DNA from: Olleya sp. Bg11-27
Lineage (GTDB): Bacteria; Bacteroidota; Bacteroidia; Flavobacteriales; Flavobacteriaceae
DNA: 64,000 nt
Direction of reading: 5' to 3'
Assembly (NCBI RefSeq): GCF_002831645.1
Contig: NZ_CP025117.1
Span: 1,991,514-2,055,513, forward strand
Within the stretch, counting starts at the first letter, position 1. Each line of letters begins with the position of its first letter. The notes under the pieces were generated by a model, which was given only the letters and a program-made list of their open reading frames with translations, was not told the origin of the DNA and did not search any database. Positions 1 to 8,263 of the stretch are shown here, piece by piece. A program made the translations under genes and the position numbers.

Positions 1-920
1 AGGATTTCTGTACTTGGTTTAAAGATCAAATAGGTTATAAAGGCTTTTGGGGAAATATCACTTTTGAAGGTCGTTCAAGACATGGAAGAAGTATACCAAG
101 AAGTAATTTTGCAACTCATCAAGATAATTTTAATCGTGTTTGGGATAATATTGCTTTAATATTTAATGGAAACCTAGGCAATCATTCAATAAATATTTTT
201 CAGTTTTTCGCATTAGTAAGCATCATTATTAATGAAACGGGAGGGACGTTTACACCGATTAGCGAAAGAGGAACTTTGGCTTATACGTTTGGAACTAATA
301 ACGGAAGGAAATCTTCTTATAACACAGCAGGTGGTAATGTAAACGCACGAGCTTTATTTAGAGATCAGGTGTTTTTAAATGCGCACAGAGGTTTAGCTTA
401 TTATAATCAAGTCGCTAACACAACAAGCAGTGTTTGGGCTGGTACACAATATCCATCATCCTATCCAACAGATCCATCTGTTGCAGGAATTATTGCAGAA
501 GCAGATTTTTACAAGTTTAGAGGTCGTGGTTTAATACAATCTACTTTTAGAAGTACTTATTCACGATTAATTGATTTTATAAGGACCTATTCAGGGACTA
601 ATTCCACATTACTAAGTTATAAAAACAGATGGCACTCGTTAAATGACTCGGTTATTTTGTCTACAAGTAGAAACACAGATTGGGATGCCTTATTTTTAAA
701 TTCTAATTTAGAATTTCCATGCTATGCAATTTATAATTTCCAACATAGACGAAATGATTTTTTAAATATTCTGCCAACCAAGTCTAAGTTAATTCAAGAA
801 TCTACAGTAAGAAGTGGTAGTGGGTCTTTGTTTTATGTTGGCTATCGTGTTGGTGGTTCGCAAAGATACGGACGACTTTTAAAGAAACGTGTAATACAAA
901 TGATAGAGACGTTAGCTTAG
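1..920 (+). CDS. GH19/lysozyme-like glycoside hydrolase, 5' truncated by window edge
   Basis: The reading frame is open from base 3 with no stop and no ATG before 276, so the gene starts outside the window; the TTG at 276 is not a credible start. Two motifs recall the GH19 chitinase/lysozyme-like fold: NETGG, whose Glu matches the catalytic Glu of the GH19 HETGG motif, and about 100 residues later FYKFRGRGLIQ, matching the FYGRGPIQLT substrate-cleft motif. The likely role is cleavage of peptidoglycan or chitin-like polymers. It converges on the minus-strand MeaB gene 40 bp downstream. The visible part is about 306 codons. The substrate is not decided by the sequence. Confidence 0.6.
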   Translation, partial: DFCTWFKDQIGYKGFWGNITFEGRSRHGRSIPRSNFATHQDNFNRVWDNIALIFNGNLGNHSINIFQFFALVSIIINETGGTFTPISERGTLAYTFGTNNGRKSSYNTAGGNVNARALFRDQVFLNAHRGLAYYNQVANTTSSVWAGTQYPSSYPTDPSVAGIIAEADFYKFRGRGLIQSTFRSTYSRLIDFIRTYSGTNSTLLSYKNRWHSLNDSVILSTSRNTDWDALFLNSNLEFPCYAIYNFQHRRNDFLNILPTKSKLIQESTVRSGSGSLFYVGYRVGGSQRYGRLLKKRVIQMIETLA

Positions 921-960
921 TACTTTTCTTATTTAAGCAACAAAACATACTCTACTTTTT

Positions 961-2028
961 TTAAATTGATAACAAATAATCTGCAGCAGCAAAAGGCGTG
1001 GTTTGATTAGCTTCAATCAACGCAAGTTGCTTGTTTAGTTCTATTTTAATGTCAGGATTATTAAAAAAGACTGCTTTTAATTGTTCTTCAATGGTCTGTA
1101 GTAACCAAAACTTATTTTGTTCGGTACGTTTGGTATTAAAGTAGTTGTTCTGTTTGGTTAGAGTGATGTAATCGAAAATAACATCCCAGATGTCAGAGAT
1201 GCCCTCGTTAGTCAAAGCACTACATAAACTTACTTTAGGCTGCCAATCCGAGTCTTTTATAGGATACATATGTAAGGCACGGTTAAACTCGACTTTAGCT
1301 AATTTAGCACGTTTTACATTGTCTCCATCTGCTTTGTTAATGGCTATAGCATCTGCCATTTCAATAATACCACGTTTAATACCTTGCAGCTCGTCTCCGG
1401 CACCTGCCAGTTTTAAAAGCAGAAAAAAGTCAACCATACTATGTACAGCGGTTTCACTTTGCCCGACACCAACGGTTTCAATAATCACCGTGTCAAAACC
1501 TGCGGCTTCACAAAGGATAATAGTTTCTCGTGTTTTTCTGGCCACACCACCTAAAGATGTTCCAGAAGCGGATGGACGTATAAACGCATTGTTGTTTTTA
1601 ACCAAATCTTCCATTCTGGTTTTGTCACCTAGAATACTACCTTTAGTTATGCTACTACTCGGGTCCACAGCTAAGACTGCCACTTTTTTGTTTAAAGTGG
1701 TTAGATACGTTCCAAAAGCTTCAATAAAGGTGCTTTTTCCAACACCAGGCACACCGGTAATACCAATTCGTGTCGATTGGTTGGCATGTGGTAAGCAAGC
1801 TTTAATTATAGCATTAGCTTGCGCCGTATGTTTTGGATTTTTACTTTCTACTAAAGTAATGGCCTGACTTAAAGCGGTAATGTTTCCGTTTAAAATCGCG
1901 CTGACTAAATCCTTAGTGGTCCGTTGTAATCTACGTTTGGCTTTTAGTTTTAAAACAGCAGCTGCATTGGTCATTTCTGGAGAAGAAACGCCTTCAGTTT
2001 CTGATAATGCTGTTTTTTTATTGGACAT
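961..2028 (-). CDS. meaB: Methylmalonyl-CoA mutase-associated GTPase MeaB (ArgK family)
   Basis: A 355-residue G3E-family GTPase. The P-loop GVPGVGKST lies at residues 92-100, followed by DPSSSITKGSILGDKTRM, the switch segment ETVGVGQSE and a base-specifying NKAD motif. MeaB proteins protect and load adenosylcobalamin-dependent methylmalonyl-CoA mutase in the cytoplasm. A PduO-type cobalamin adenosyltransferase at 31637-32209 would supply the cofactor. The first 30 residues are unusually extended, so an internal start is possible; the ATG at 2028 opens the longest frame. Family assignment is very secure; the mutase itself is not in the window. Confidence 0.93.
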   Translation of the reverse strand: MSNKKTALSETEGVSSPEMTNAAAVLKLKAKRRLQRTTKDLVSAILNGNITALSQAITLVESKNPKHTAQANAIIKACLPHANQSTRIGITGVPGVGKSTFIEAFGTYLTTLNKKVAVLAVDPSSSITKGSILGDKTRMEDLVKNNNAFIRPSASGTSLGGVARKTRETIILCEAAGFDTVIIETVGVGQSETAVHSMVDFFLLLKLAGAGDELQGIKRGIIEMADAIAINKADGDNVKRAKLAKVEFNRALHMYPIKDSDWQPKVSLCSALTNEGISDIWDVIFDYITLTKQNNYFNTKRTEQNKFWLLQTIEEQLKAVFFNNPDIKIELNKQLALIEANQTTPFAAADYLLSI

Positions 2029-2090
2029 CGTTGCTTTTAATTTCCGCGTAAGCGAAAACGAGTTTAATTATAAATAACTGAGATTAAAAT

Positions 2091-2639
2091 TTAATCCTTA
2101 AGCGGGACTTCAATTTTTACATTATCCCAAGCCATAGTCATTTTTAAATCGTCTGTAGAATTATCAAAGGCTACCGTAAATTGCTCAACGGTTTTATCTA
2201 ATTTTTGTGCTGGTACTTCAACTTCTACGACATCAAAATTTGGATCCCAGTTCGGTTCCATTTTTTCGTTAACTCCCCAATCATATTGTTTAGAGTTAAA
2301 CATTACTTTCCAATGGTCAGCCTGTGGTACAGTCCAAAGGGTATATTTTCCTTTAGGTAATGTAACACCTTTAACAGATAAATCATGATTGGTTTCAAAA
2401 GTAGTAGCTTCGTTTGCTCCTGTACGCCATACTTTATCAAAAGGAACTAAAGCACCAAACACGTCTCTATTTCGTTTTGAGGGTCTGTTATAGACTACTC
2501 TGACATTTAAATCATTTATTTTAATCCCCGCAGTATCTTTTGGACTTAAAGGTTGATTGAATAAACCTGTTTTAGTAAAAAATTGGTAGCCTAAAACTCC
2601 TATAGCGACTATAATTAATAGATATATAAATTTTTTCAT
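2091..2639 (-). CDS. DUF2911 family exported protein
   Basis: The 182-residue product starts with a lysine pair and a hydrophobic segment at residues 4-22, fitting a signal anchor or uncleaved signal peptide. The rest matches the DUF2911 pattern common in Bacteroidota: RVVYNRPSKRNRDVFGALVP, WRTGANEATTF, LPKGKYTLWTVP and a C-terminal beta-rich half. The function of DUF2911 is not established; an envelope location is inferred. A TAnnTTTG-like box on the minus strand at 2676-2683, about 40 bp upstream of the ATG, may be its promoter. It lies 62 bp upstream of meaB's start and could be co-transcribed with it. Confidence 0.82.
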   Translation of the reverse strand: MKKFIYLLIIVAIGVLGYQFFTKTGLFNQPLSPKDTAGIKINDLNVRVVYNRPSKRNRDVFGALVPFDKVWRTGANEATTFETNHDLSVKGVTLPKGKYTLWTVPQADHWKVMFNSKQYDWGVNEKMEPNWDPNFDVVEVEVPAQKLDKTVEQFTVAFDNSTDDLKMTMAWDNVKIEVPLKD

Positions 2640-2769
2640 TTATGTTTTACTTGAAAATTGTAATTAATAGAGACACAAAATTAACTGAAAATTTAGTACT
2701 TACAGAAGGATAAACCTTAAATTATTCTAAATTAATATGCTAAATTGAAAAAAAATCAATCTTTTTTGC

Positions 2770-2792
2770 AACACTCCTTTTTTTGTGTCGTC
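2770..2792 (+). promoter_or_regulatory. ECF-type promoter AAC-N16-CGTC (candidate autoregulatory)
   Basis: AAC at 2770-2772 and CGTC at 2789-2792 are separated by exactly 16 bases, the classical ECF sigma factor arrangement. The element sits 31 bp upstream of the GTG start of the ECF sigma gene. Many ECF factors transcribe their own operon, so autoregulation is inferred. No housekeeping TAnnTTTG box is evident in the same gap. Confidence 0.55.
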
Positions 2793-2823
2793 TTTAAGCT
2801 GAACACTAACCAAAAACCAACAC

Positions 2824-3381
2824 GTGAAAGTCGTTACTTTAGATAACATTGAGTTGTGTAAACAAAACAACCGAAAAGCCCAATTACAGGTGTATCAGCA
2901 ATATTGCGATGCTATGTATCATGTCGCTTTGCGGTTTGTAAACCACACAGCCGAAGCAGAAGATGTCGTCCAAGACGCGTTTATTAAAGCGTTTGCTAAA
3001 CTACATCAATTTAAAGGAGACGTTACTTTTGGGGCTTGGTTAAAACGGATTGTCATTAATAAAAGTATTGATTATTTAAAATCTAAAAAACAACGTTTAG
3101 TTGAATTAGATGAGGTGCACCTGAAAGTAATAGATACGGACACAAATGACAAATGGTTAGTAGAAGACAGTACAACTTTAAACGATATTAAGGAGGCTAT
3201 TAACGATCTTCCGGAAAAATACAAATACGTGGTAATGCTCTATTTAATTGAGGGGTATGATCATCAAGAAATTTCTGAAATCCTAAATATTACAGCAATT
3301 GCATCACGTACACAATTATCCAGAGGAAAAGTAAAATTGCAAGACCTTTTAAAACATACCCATTATGGCGAAAGATATTAG
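2824..3381 (+). CDS. RNA polymerase ECF sigma factor
   Basis: A 185-residue sigma-70 family ECF factor. Region 2 is seen around residues 40-85 (AEDVVQDAFIKAF, FGAWLKRIVINKSIDYLK) and region 4 around 125-180 (LPEKYKYVVMLYLIEGYDH, then QEISEILNIT and SRTQLSRGKVKL, the helix-turn-helix contacting the -35 element). The start is GTG at 2824; no in-frame ATG gives a complete region 2. Its 3' end overlaps the next gene by 17 bp, so translation is probably coupled to an anti-sigma-like membrane protein. It presumably controls the downstream envelope genes and itself. Confidence 0.92.
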   Translation: MKVVTLDNIELCKQNNRKAQLQVYQQYCDAMYHVALRFVNHTAEAEDVVQDAFIKAFAKLHQFKGDVTFGAWLKRIVINKSIDYLKSKKQRLVELDEVHLKVIDTDTNDKWLVEDSTTLNDIKEAINDLPEKYKYVVMLYLIEGYDHQEISEILNITAIASRTQLSRGKVKLQDLLKHTHYGERY

Positions 3382-3952
3382 AGCCCTTTTTAACGACGAT
3401 AAAAAAGCAATGACTCAGCAACTGTCCAAAGGACATGAGGCCAAGTTTTTAGAAAAACTAAATCAAGAATTGCCACAAAAAAAGCAATCAAGGTGGTCGT
3501 TTTTAAATATTGCAGCTGGCGTGCTATTACTTGTTGGTTTAGGATTTGGTAGTTATACACTGTTTAATAAAGAAGTGACACCAGCAGAAGTTGTTGTTGC
3601 TGATACGCCAGAACCAGAAACTAGTCCCGAAGAAAAGACCATGACACTTGGAGATATCTCCCCGGATTTAAAAAAGGTTGAAGATTATTATGTCGCTAAT
3701 ATTAATTTAGAATTGTCTAAGTTAAAATTGACACCAGATAACAAAGAGTTGTTTGATGGTTATGTTTTGAAGTTGGAAGAATTAAATGTAGAATATAAAA
3801 GCTTGTCTAAAGAGTTGACCGATAATGGTCCTGATGAGCATACGGTAAATGCATTAATCCAAAATTTGAAATTTCGTTTAAACTTGATGCACCGTCTTAA
3901 AGAACAATTAAAACAGTTAAGCACATTAAGAGCTTCTCAAGGTGAAGCGTAA
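3365..3952 (+). CDS. Anti-sigma-factor-like membrane protein
   Basis: The 195-residue product has a cytoplasmic N-terminal part of about 43 residues, one transmembrane helix at roughly residues 45-66 and a periplasmic C-terminal half rich in charged, probably helical sequence (residues 95-190). This bitopic layout directly downstream of, and overlapping, an ECF sigma gene is typical of an anti-sigma factor, though no ZAS zinc motif (HxxxCxxC) is present. Assignment therefore rests on position and topology, not on a recognised domain. It could alternatively be a stress-sensing protein without anti-sigma activity. Confidence 0.65.
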   Translation: MAKDIRALFNDDKKAMTQQLSKGHEAKFLEKLNQELPQKKQSRWSFLNIAAGVLLLVGLGFGSYTLFNKEVTPAEVVVADTPEPETSPEEKTMTLGDISPDLKKVEDYYVANINLELSKLKLTPDNKELFDGYVLKLEELNVEYKSLSKELTDNGPDEHTVNALIQNLKFRLNLMHRLKEQLKQLSTLRASQGEA

Positions 3953-4021
3953 AAACTAGAGCAATTATATGCGCTGATACATTTTAGAGGCGCATTACAA
4001 TTGACATTAAAACCAATACAA

Positions 4022-5563
4022 ATGAAACTATTTAAAACTATATATTTAAAATTACTCCTTTTGCTAATGACTGTAAGTGTTACAGCACAACAAAAGTTGA
4101 GTAAAATTGACCAATCTGTAAGAGCAGATAAAGAGGTTATCGTAAATCTAGATACCAGTCATACTAATATTATTGTAGAAACTTGGAATAAAGATTATAT
4201 CGAGGTGGAAGCGTTTATAGAAAGTAAGACACTGTCTAAAGCGGATATGCAAACAGCTTTGGATAATTGGGAGGTGTCTTTAACAGGCGATTCAGATTAT
4301 ATAAATATTACATCAAAAGGGGCTAGAGGTATTTGGTCTGATGATATGAGTCTTGGTATTTTGGATGAGGAATCGATTGCCGTATTATCTAGTCTTCCTG
4401 AATTATTAGATATTAATATAACGCCCTTATTAAAAGGTCTTGATAAATTAGATCTTTTAGAAGGGTTACCAGAAGGCTTAAGTGCTTTACGTATTCCGAA
4501 GTCTCCTGACGGAAATTATACTGTCGATTTTGATTATGATAGATATAAAAAGGAAGGCGAATCTTATTTAGATACATGGAGTAAAAAATACCGTAAAGAA
4601 TATGGGGCAGAGTATGAACAAGACATGCGCGCTTGGGCTAAAAGTATCAAACAAGAAGATATTGATAAGTTTGAAAAAAAGATGGACGCTTGGGGTGAAA
4701 ACTTTGGTAAACAAATAGAAGATGTTTTAGAAGAGGTTTTTGATGAGGATTTTGAGGATAGTATGGAGGAGTGGGGAGAGAATTTTGAAAAGAAATTTGA
4801 ATCCGAAATTGCGCCAAAATTAGAAGCTTGGGGAAAACGTTTTGAAAAAGAAGTAGGGCCTAAGTTAGAGGCTTGGGGAAAACGTTTTGGCGAGGAGTTT
4901 GAACGCAAAATGCAAGCACAATTTGAGAGTGATGGTGCCAATGGAACCCAAAAAAACAATAAACTTTTTAAAGATGTTGATTATAATACCACAAAGACCA
5001 TTATTATAAAAATGCCTAAAAAGGCTAAATTAAAATTAAACGTAAGACATGGCGAATTAAAACTAGCTAATGTCTTAGAAAACGCCAATGGGACTATTTC
5101 TCATGGGTCATTTATAGCAAATCACATTACTGGAGGTAGCACCTCCATTAATGTGTCTTATGCTAAAGTGGCTATTAAAGATTGGATGTCTGGCGAGTTA
5201 AAATTAAATTATGTGGATGATGCGATAATCGCCAATGCTAATAATTTAATATTAAACGCAGTGTCATCTGATGTGGAAGTTAATACCTTGTCAGGTAACT
5301 CTGTAATTAATGGAAGTTTTGGAGACTTGTTAGTCAACACAATCGCTTCAGATTTTAATAATCTAAACATTATTTTAGAAAATAGTGATGCTAAATTAAA
5401 GTTGCCAGATACCGATTATAACTTGTTTTATAGTGGTAATCGGTCTAAATTTAATAACGTGACAGCATCTAATAAAACCATTAAAAACTATCCGAATAAT
5501 AATAGTAATACCAGTAAAACAATTGTTATAAATGCAAAATTTAGTAATGTAATTGCTAAATAA
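4022..5563 (+). CDS. DUF4097-like beta-strand-repeat envelope protein with helical W-G repeat insert
   Basis: The ATG at 4022 is preferred over the TTG at 4001 because it begins a clean signal peptide (MKLFKTIYLKLLLLLM..., cleavage near VTAQQ). After a short beta domain, residues about 170-310 form a highly charged helical segment carrying at least four units of the type A/E-WG-x-x-F (DAWGENFGK, EEWGENFEK, EAWGKRFEK, EAWGKRFGE). The C-terminal about 190 residues are beta-rich with short repeating strands, as in DUF4097 putative-adhesin proteins. It follows the ECF/anti-sigma pair by 69 bp and is probably in that operon, suggesting an envelope-stress target. Function is unknown. Confidence 0.68.
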   Translation: MKLFKTIYLKLLLLLMTVSVTAQQKLSKIDQSVRADKEVIVNLDTSHTNIIVETWNKDYIEVEAFIESKTLSKADMQTALDNWEVSLTGDSDYINITSKGARGIWSDDMSLGILDEESIAVLSSLPELLDINITPLLKGLDKLDLLEGLPEGLSALRIPKSPDGNYTVDFDYDRYKKEGESYLDTWSKKYRKEYGAEYEQDMRAWAKSIKQEDIDKFEKKMDAWGENFGKQIEDVLEEVFDEDFEDSMEEWGENFEKKFESEIAPKLEAWGKRFEKEVGPKLEAWGKRFGEEFERKMQAQFESDGANGTQKNNKLFKDVDYNTTKTIIIKMPKKAKLKLNVRHGELKLANVLENANGTISHGSFIANHITGGSTSINVSYAKVAIKDWMSGELKLNYVDDAIIANANNLILNAVSSDVEVNTLSGNSVINGSFGDLLVNTIASDFNNLNIILENSDAKLKLPDTDYNLFYSGNRSKFNNVTASNKTIKNYPNNNSNTSKTIVINAKFSNVIAK

Positions 5564-5596
5564 ATTATTTAAATTTGAGTTCAATTTTGATTATAA

Positions 5597-6292
5597 ATGA
5601 ATTCAAAGACACTTTCTACAATCTTAAGTCAGTTATCCACAAAAGACTTAAACGTTATCGATGCGACTATTCCAAAAACGGATTACATTGCTATTGATTT
5701 ATCTAAAGCTAATCTGGATTTAGAGACGTTTGATATTTCTTCTTCCAAAGCATGGGAACACTACGTTACTAATTATCTTAACAGTCAAAACAAGCAAGTT
5801 GCCTTTGGCGGGTATTTAGAACACCGAAACTTATATAACAGAAGTACTTATTTTTCTTCGCAAAGCGAAACAGAACAACGGAATATTCATTTAGGTTTAG
5901 ATTTATGGTGTCCAGCAGAAACTGCCGTATTGGCTTGTTTTGAGGGGACGATTCATAGTTTTAAAAACAATACTAATTTTGGAGATTATGGTCCAGCTAT
6001 AATTTTAGAGCATAACATTAATAATCATAACTTTTACACTTTGTATGGTCATTTAAGTTTAGCCTCTTTAAAAGGTCTAAAAATTGGTGATGCTGTCGCT
6101 CAAGGCGAAACGATAGCGTATTTAGGAGAAGCATCCGTTAACGGAGATTATGCCCCGCATTTGCATTTTCAGATTATAATAGATATGCAAAATAATACTG
6201 GAGATTATCCAGGAGTTTGTAGTCTAAATACTTTAGAGTTTTATAAATCAAACACTATAAATCCTGAGCTTGTTTTAGGGTTGCAATCTTAA
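5597..6292 (+). CDS. M23 family metallopeptidase (LytM-like)
   Basis: The 231-residue protein carries the M23 zinc-site motifs: HLGLDLW around residue 99 (first His and Asp ligands), YGHLS around 155 and HLHFQ around 197. The Gly-rich barrel sequence between them (GTIHSFKNN, YGPAIILEH, KIGDAVAQGETIAYLG) is typical of LytM/gp13 peptidases that cut peptidoglycan cross-links. No signal peptide is visible, so export or an envelope role is uncertain; some flavobacterial relatives are adjacent to sugar or amino-acid metabolism genes. Its last 4 bp overlap the convergent small membrane-protein gene. Confidence 0.85.
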   Translation: MNSKTLSTILSQLSTKDLNVIDATIPKTDYIAIDLSKANLDLETFDISSSKAWEHYVTNYLNSQNKQVAFGGYLEHRNLYNRSTYFSSQSETEQRNIHLGLDLWCPAETAVLACFEGTIHSFKNNTNFGDYGPAIILEHNINNHNFYTLYGHLSLASLKGLKIGDAVAQGETIAYLGEASVNGDYAPHLHFQIIIDMQNNTGDYPGVCSLNTLEFYKSNTINPELVLGLQS

Positions 6293-6699
6293 TCTAAATG
6301 CTTTAGATCTCTTTTAATACGTTGTTCTGTAGGCATTAATAGTGCTAAATACACAATAAGAAGGATTCCAAAAATGATAAAGTCAGGCTTTATAATTAAA
6401 ATAAAAAAAGCAGTACCTTCAATAATAGCATAGCGTACAATTGATGCGCTTTGGTAAGGGACTATTTTCTCTTTTAAACTAAGTGTGTTGTCAATTTTAG
6501 AAACCAACAGTCTAAACATCAGATTACTGATTAAAAAAGCAGCGACCGGTAGTATTATATAGATCATGCTAGCATTGTCTAATGTTGGTAGTTTTAATTG
6601 GCTTAAGGCGGATATGTTGCCTAAGAAAAAGTAGGCCACTATTAAACCTACGACTAGTGCTAAATGAATAATCTTAAATACTTTTAATTGGTCTTGCAT
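6289..6699 (-). CDS. Small four-helix integral membrane protein
   Basis: The 136-residue product has four predicted transmembrane helices (about residues 10-28, 44-62, 88-104 and 107-122) with a short charged loop (SKIDNTLSLKEKI) in the middle and a charged C-terminus. I recognise no catalytic or transport motif. Similar short proteins are common, unnamed, in flavobacterial genomes. It overlaps the end of the convergent M23 gene by 4 bp. It lies 87 bp downstream of the RbsD/FucU gene on the same strand, so co-transcription is possible. Confidence 0.72.
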   Translation of the reverse strand: MQDQLKVFKIIHLALVVGLIVAYFFLGNISALSQLKLPTLDNASMIYIILPVAAFLISNLMFRLLVSKIDNTLSLKEKIVPYQSASIVRYAIIEGTAFFILIIKPDFIIFGILLIVYLALLMPTEQRIKRDLKHLD

Positions 6700-6786
6700 G
6701 GTTTTTAGATTGGTGATGTTATTGGGTTTGGTTTAGTCTAAAAAAAACTGTAGTTATGTAAAGCGTGAATTAGTAAAGGGGTTTTC

Positions 6787-7221
6787 TTAAAAACCGCTTT
6801 CTTCTGCCATTTTTACAACACCAACGGTTAAAATCAAATTAGCAAAACGACGTTGCTCGCCTGTTTGAATGATTAAAGTGGTTGCAGGGGCTTTAATTTT
6901 GTCATAAAATGCCCAACGTTCCATCTCATCCCATGTCACGTCTCCAAGTATTTTTTTATAAGCGTCATGTATCTCTGCATTCGCTTCAGCCGGTTTTTCC
7001 ATAACAATAGCACCTTGAAAAGGACAAACTTCTATTAGACCTTCAAGTACTGTAAGGGCATCTAATAATCCAGGACGGAAGTTGAGGTGCACTGTTGTCG
7101 AGTTTGGGCCTGTCATGGCACCAACAGGTAAATTACCGTCAGCAATGACCACTTGTGCAAAATGACCAGAGCGCGCCAACGCTTCCATAATGGTAGGGTG
7201 TATAACCGGAGTCTTTAACAT
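6787..7221 (-). CDS. RbsD/FucU family protein (sugar mutarotase-like)
   Basis: The frame is open to 7257, but the ATG at 7221 (protein starting MLKTPVIHP) fits the family: RbsD/FucU proteins begin with a short segment leading to HPxIMEALARSGH. That gives 144 residues, close to the usual length. Visible family motifs are the catalytic-type His in SGHF, VVIADGNLPV and GLIEVCPFQGAIV. Members interconvert anomers of ribose or fucose. No sugar operon is adjacent, so the substrate is unknown. This is the last conserved gene before the cassette array. Confidence 0.85.
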   Translation of the reverse strand: MLKTPVIHPTIMEALARSGHFAQVVIADGNLPVGAMTGPNSTTVHLNFRPGLLDALTVLEGLIEVCPFQGAIVMEKPAEANAEIHDAYKKILGDVTWDEMERWAFYDKIKAPATTLIIQTGEQRRFANLILTVGVVKMAEESGF

Positions 7222-7438
7222 CTTTTTGTATTTAGATAAGATGTAAATATAAAACAATAGTCGCTTAAAAATAAAAGGTTTTTGAGGTCTTCTAATCTTT
7301 TGTTTTTTTAACTATTATTTTATTGCTGTCTTGTTCGAGTATTTTAGATGGAAGATTTTTTAAGTGGCGTGCTGTTGCTTTTATTGTCAGTAAAGGATTT
7401 ACATGTTATGCTGCACACTGTATTTGATTGTAGAGACA
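7222..7438. other. Junction between conserved chromosome and cassette array
   Basis: This 217-bp gap contains no credible ORF. It lies at the 3' end of the array. On the minus strand GCATAAC occurs just after the last cassette gene (7405-7411 on plus), resembling the AAC end of an attC site, but the expected GTT partner and stem are not clear. The CGTTTAAC that would match this cassette's start is absent. The terminal attC site is probably lost or decayed here. Confidence 0.4.
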
Positions 7439-8071
7439 TTACATTTTACAATTTTCGCCATAAACGGCTTTCCAATATTTTGTATTTTCCGTAATAGCTT
7501 CAGCTAGTGCTTGTCGGACTTCATTTTCTAATACAGATTTGTTTTCTCCAAAAATAAAATGACCGTCATGCATTTGTTCTACTTTTGAGATGTAGTCCTT
7601 TAGAGACTCTTTTTCTTCATTCGTTTTTGGTTTGTTGTTTAAGTATTGCATGCCTTTGTGTACATTCCATTCGTCTACATACGCTTCGATATAAAGTTGT
7701 GAACTTTCTAAACTTACAGTGCCTTTTTGGGTCACGTAATATATCTGTTTTCTAAAACCATAAGGATAGATGTTTTTCATCATTCTATCTGCACTTGCCC
7801 AATAGGAATAGAAAATCAGCGTGTTATCTATAATTTTATAGGTTCCTAACTCAATGTTTTCACTACTACAATCACCATCACTTTCATATAGCGTATGCTG
7901 TAATAGTTTTTTATTGTTTCTGTATAATTCAATAAAGTCAATTTGCCGTTCTTCATCCACTGAAGTGGTTATAATTTCAAATTCAATCCCATTAATGACT
8001 TTCTTTTGCGTTTGAGACAAGCAAAAATTGAGACATAAAAAAGTTGTGATTAAAAATGTTATTTGTTTCAT
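7439..8071 (-). CDS. Hypothetical secreted protein, intact copy of a repeatedly duplicated cassette gene
   Basis: The 210-residue protein has a clear signal peptide (MKQITFLITTFLCLNFCLSQ, cleavage near residue 19) and a mature part with no recognised domain. A CSSE motif near residue 67 and a C-terminal Cys (ENCKM) could form a disulphide. It is the only intact member of a family whose 5' parts recur as decayed fragments at 10295-10459, 11396-11562, 16820-16967 and 17768-17885. The upstream leader begins with GTTAAACG, the start shared by those fragment cassettes. It is the last gene of the attC array; function unknown. Confidence 0.72.
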   Translation of the reverse strand: MKQITFLITTFLCLNFCLSQTQKKVINGIEFEIITTSVDEERQIDFIELYRNNKKLLQHTLYESDGDCSSENIELGTYKIIDNTLIFYSYWASADRMMKNIYPYGFRKQIYYVTQKGTVSLESSQLYIEAYVDEWNVHKGMQYLNNKPKTNEEKESLKDYISKVEQMHDGHFIFGENKSVLENEVRQALAEAITENTKYWKAVYGENCKM

Positions 8072-8120
8072 TTAAGCTTTTTTACTTTAATTTTGAATGG
8101 ATTAGATATTGGGGGTTTTC

Positions 8121-8257
8121 GTTTAACGGTTATGTATATGGAAAGTTGCGTGTTTGTGTGCGAGGATTTTCCGAAGGAAAATCAGATGCAAGCAAGCAAA
8201 GCAACTTACATTGGTTAAGCTAAAAATAGCAATTTTTTATATACGGTGTTGCCATTA
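8121..8257 (-). other. attC-like recombination site, 3' end of the 8264-8755 cassette
   Basis: Read on the minus strand, the site runs from an AAC box (ends TAATGGCAAC, plus 8248-8257) to GTTAAAC (plus 8121-8127). The arms form an imperfect palindrome: GTATATA/TATAC outer arms, AAGTTGC/GCAACTT middle arms (7 bp, exact) and an apical GATTTTCC-GAA-GGAAAATC hairpin. GTTAAAC matches the integron R' consensus GTTRRRY. The AAC box is the exact 10-bp reverse complement of the start of the same cassette (plus 8781-8790). This is classical attC organisation; cruciform folding is inferred. Confidence 0.78.
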
Positions 8258-8263
8258 GTATTT

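Noticed and set aside
1190-1867. Long plus-strand ORF (225 codons) opposite meaB
   Set aside because: It is the antisense of a strongly conserved GTPase gene and its translation has no domain or signal; it is a shadow frame.
4564-4959. 131-codon minus-strand ORF opposite the DUF4097-like gene
   Set aside because: It is the antisense of the repeated W-G-x-x-F helix segment; the Ser/Phe-rich product is a by-product of that composition.
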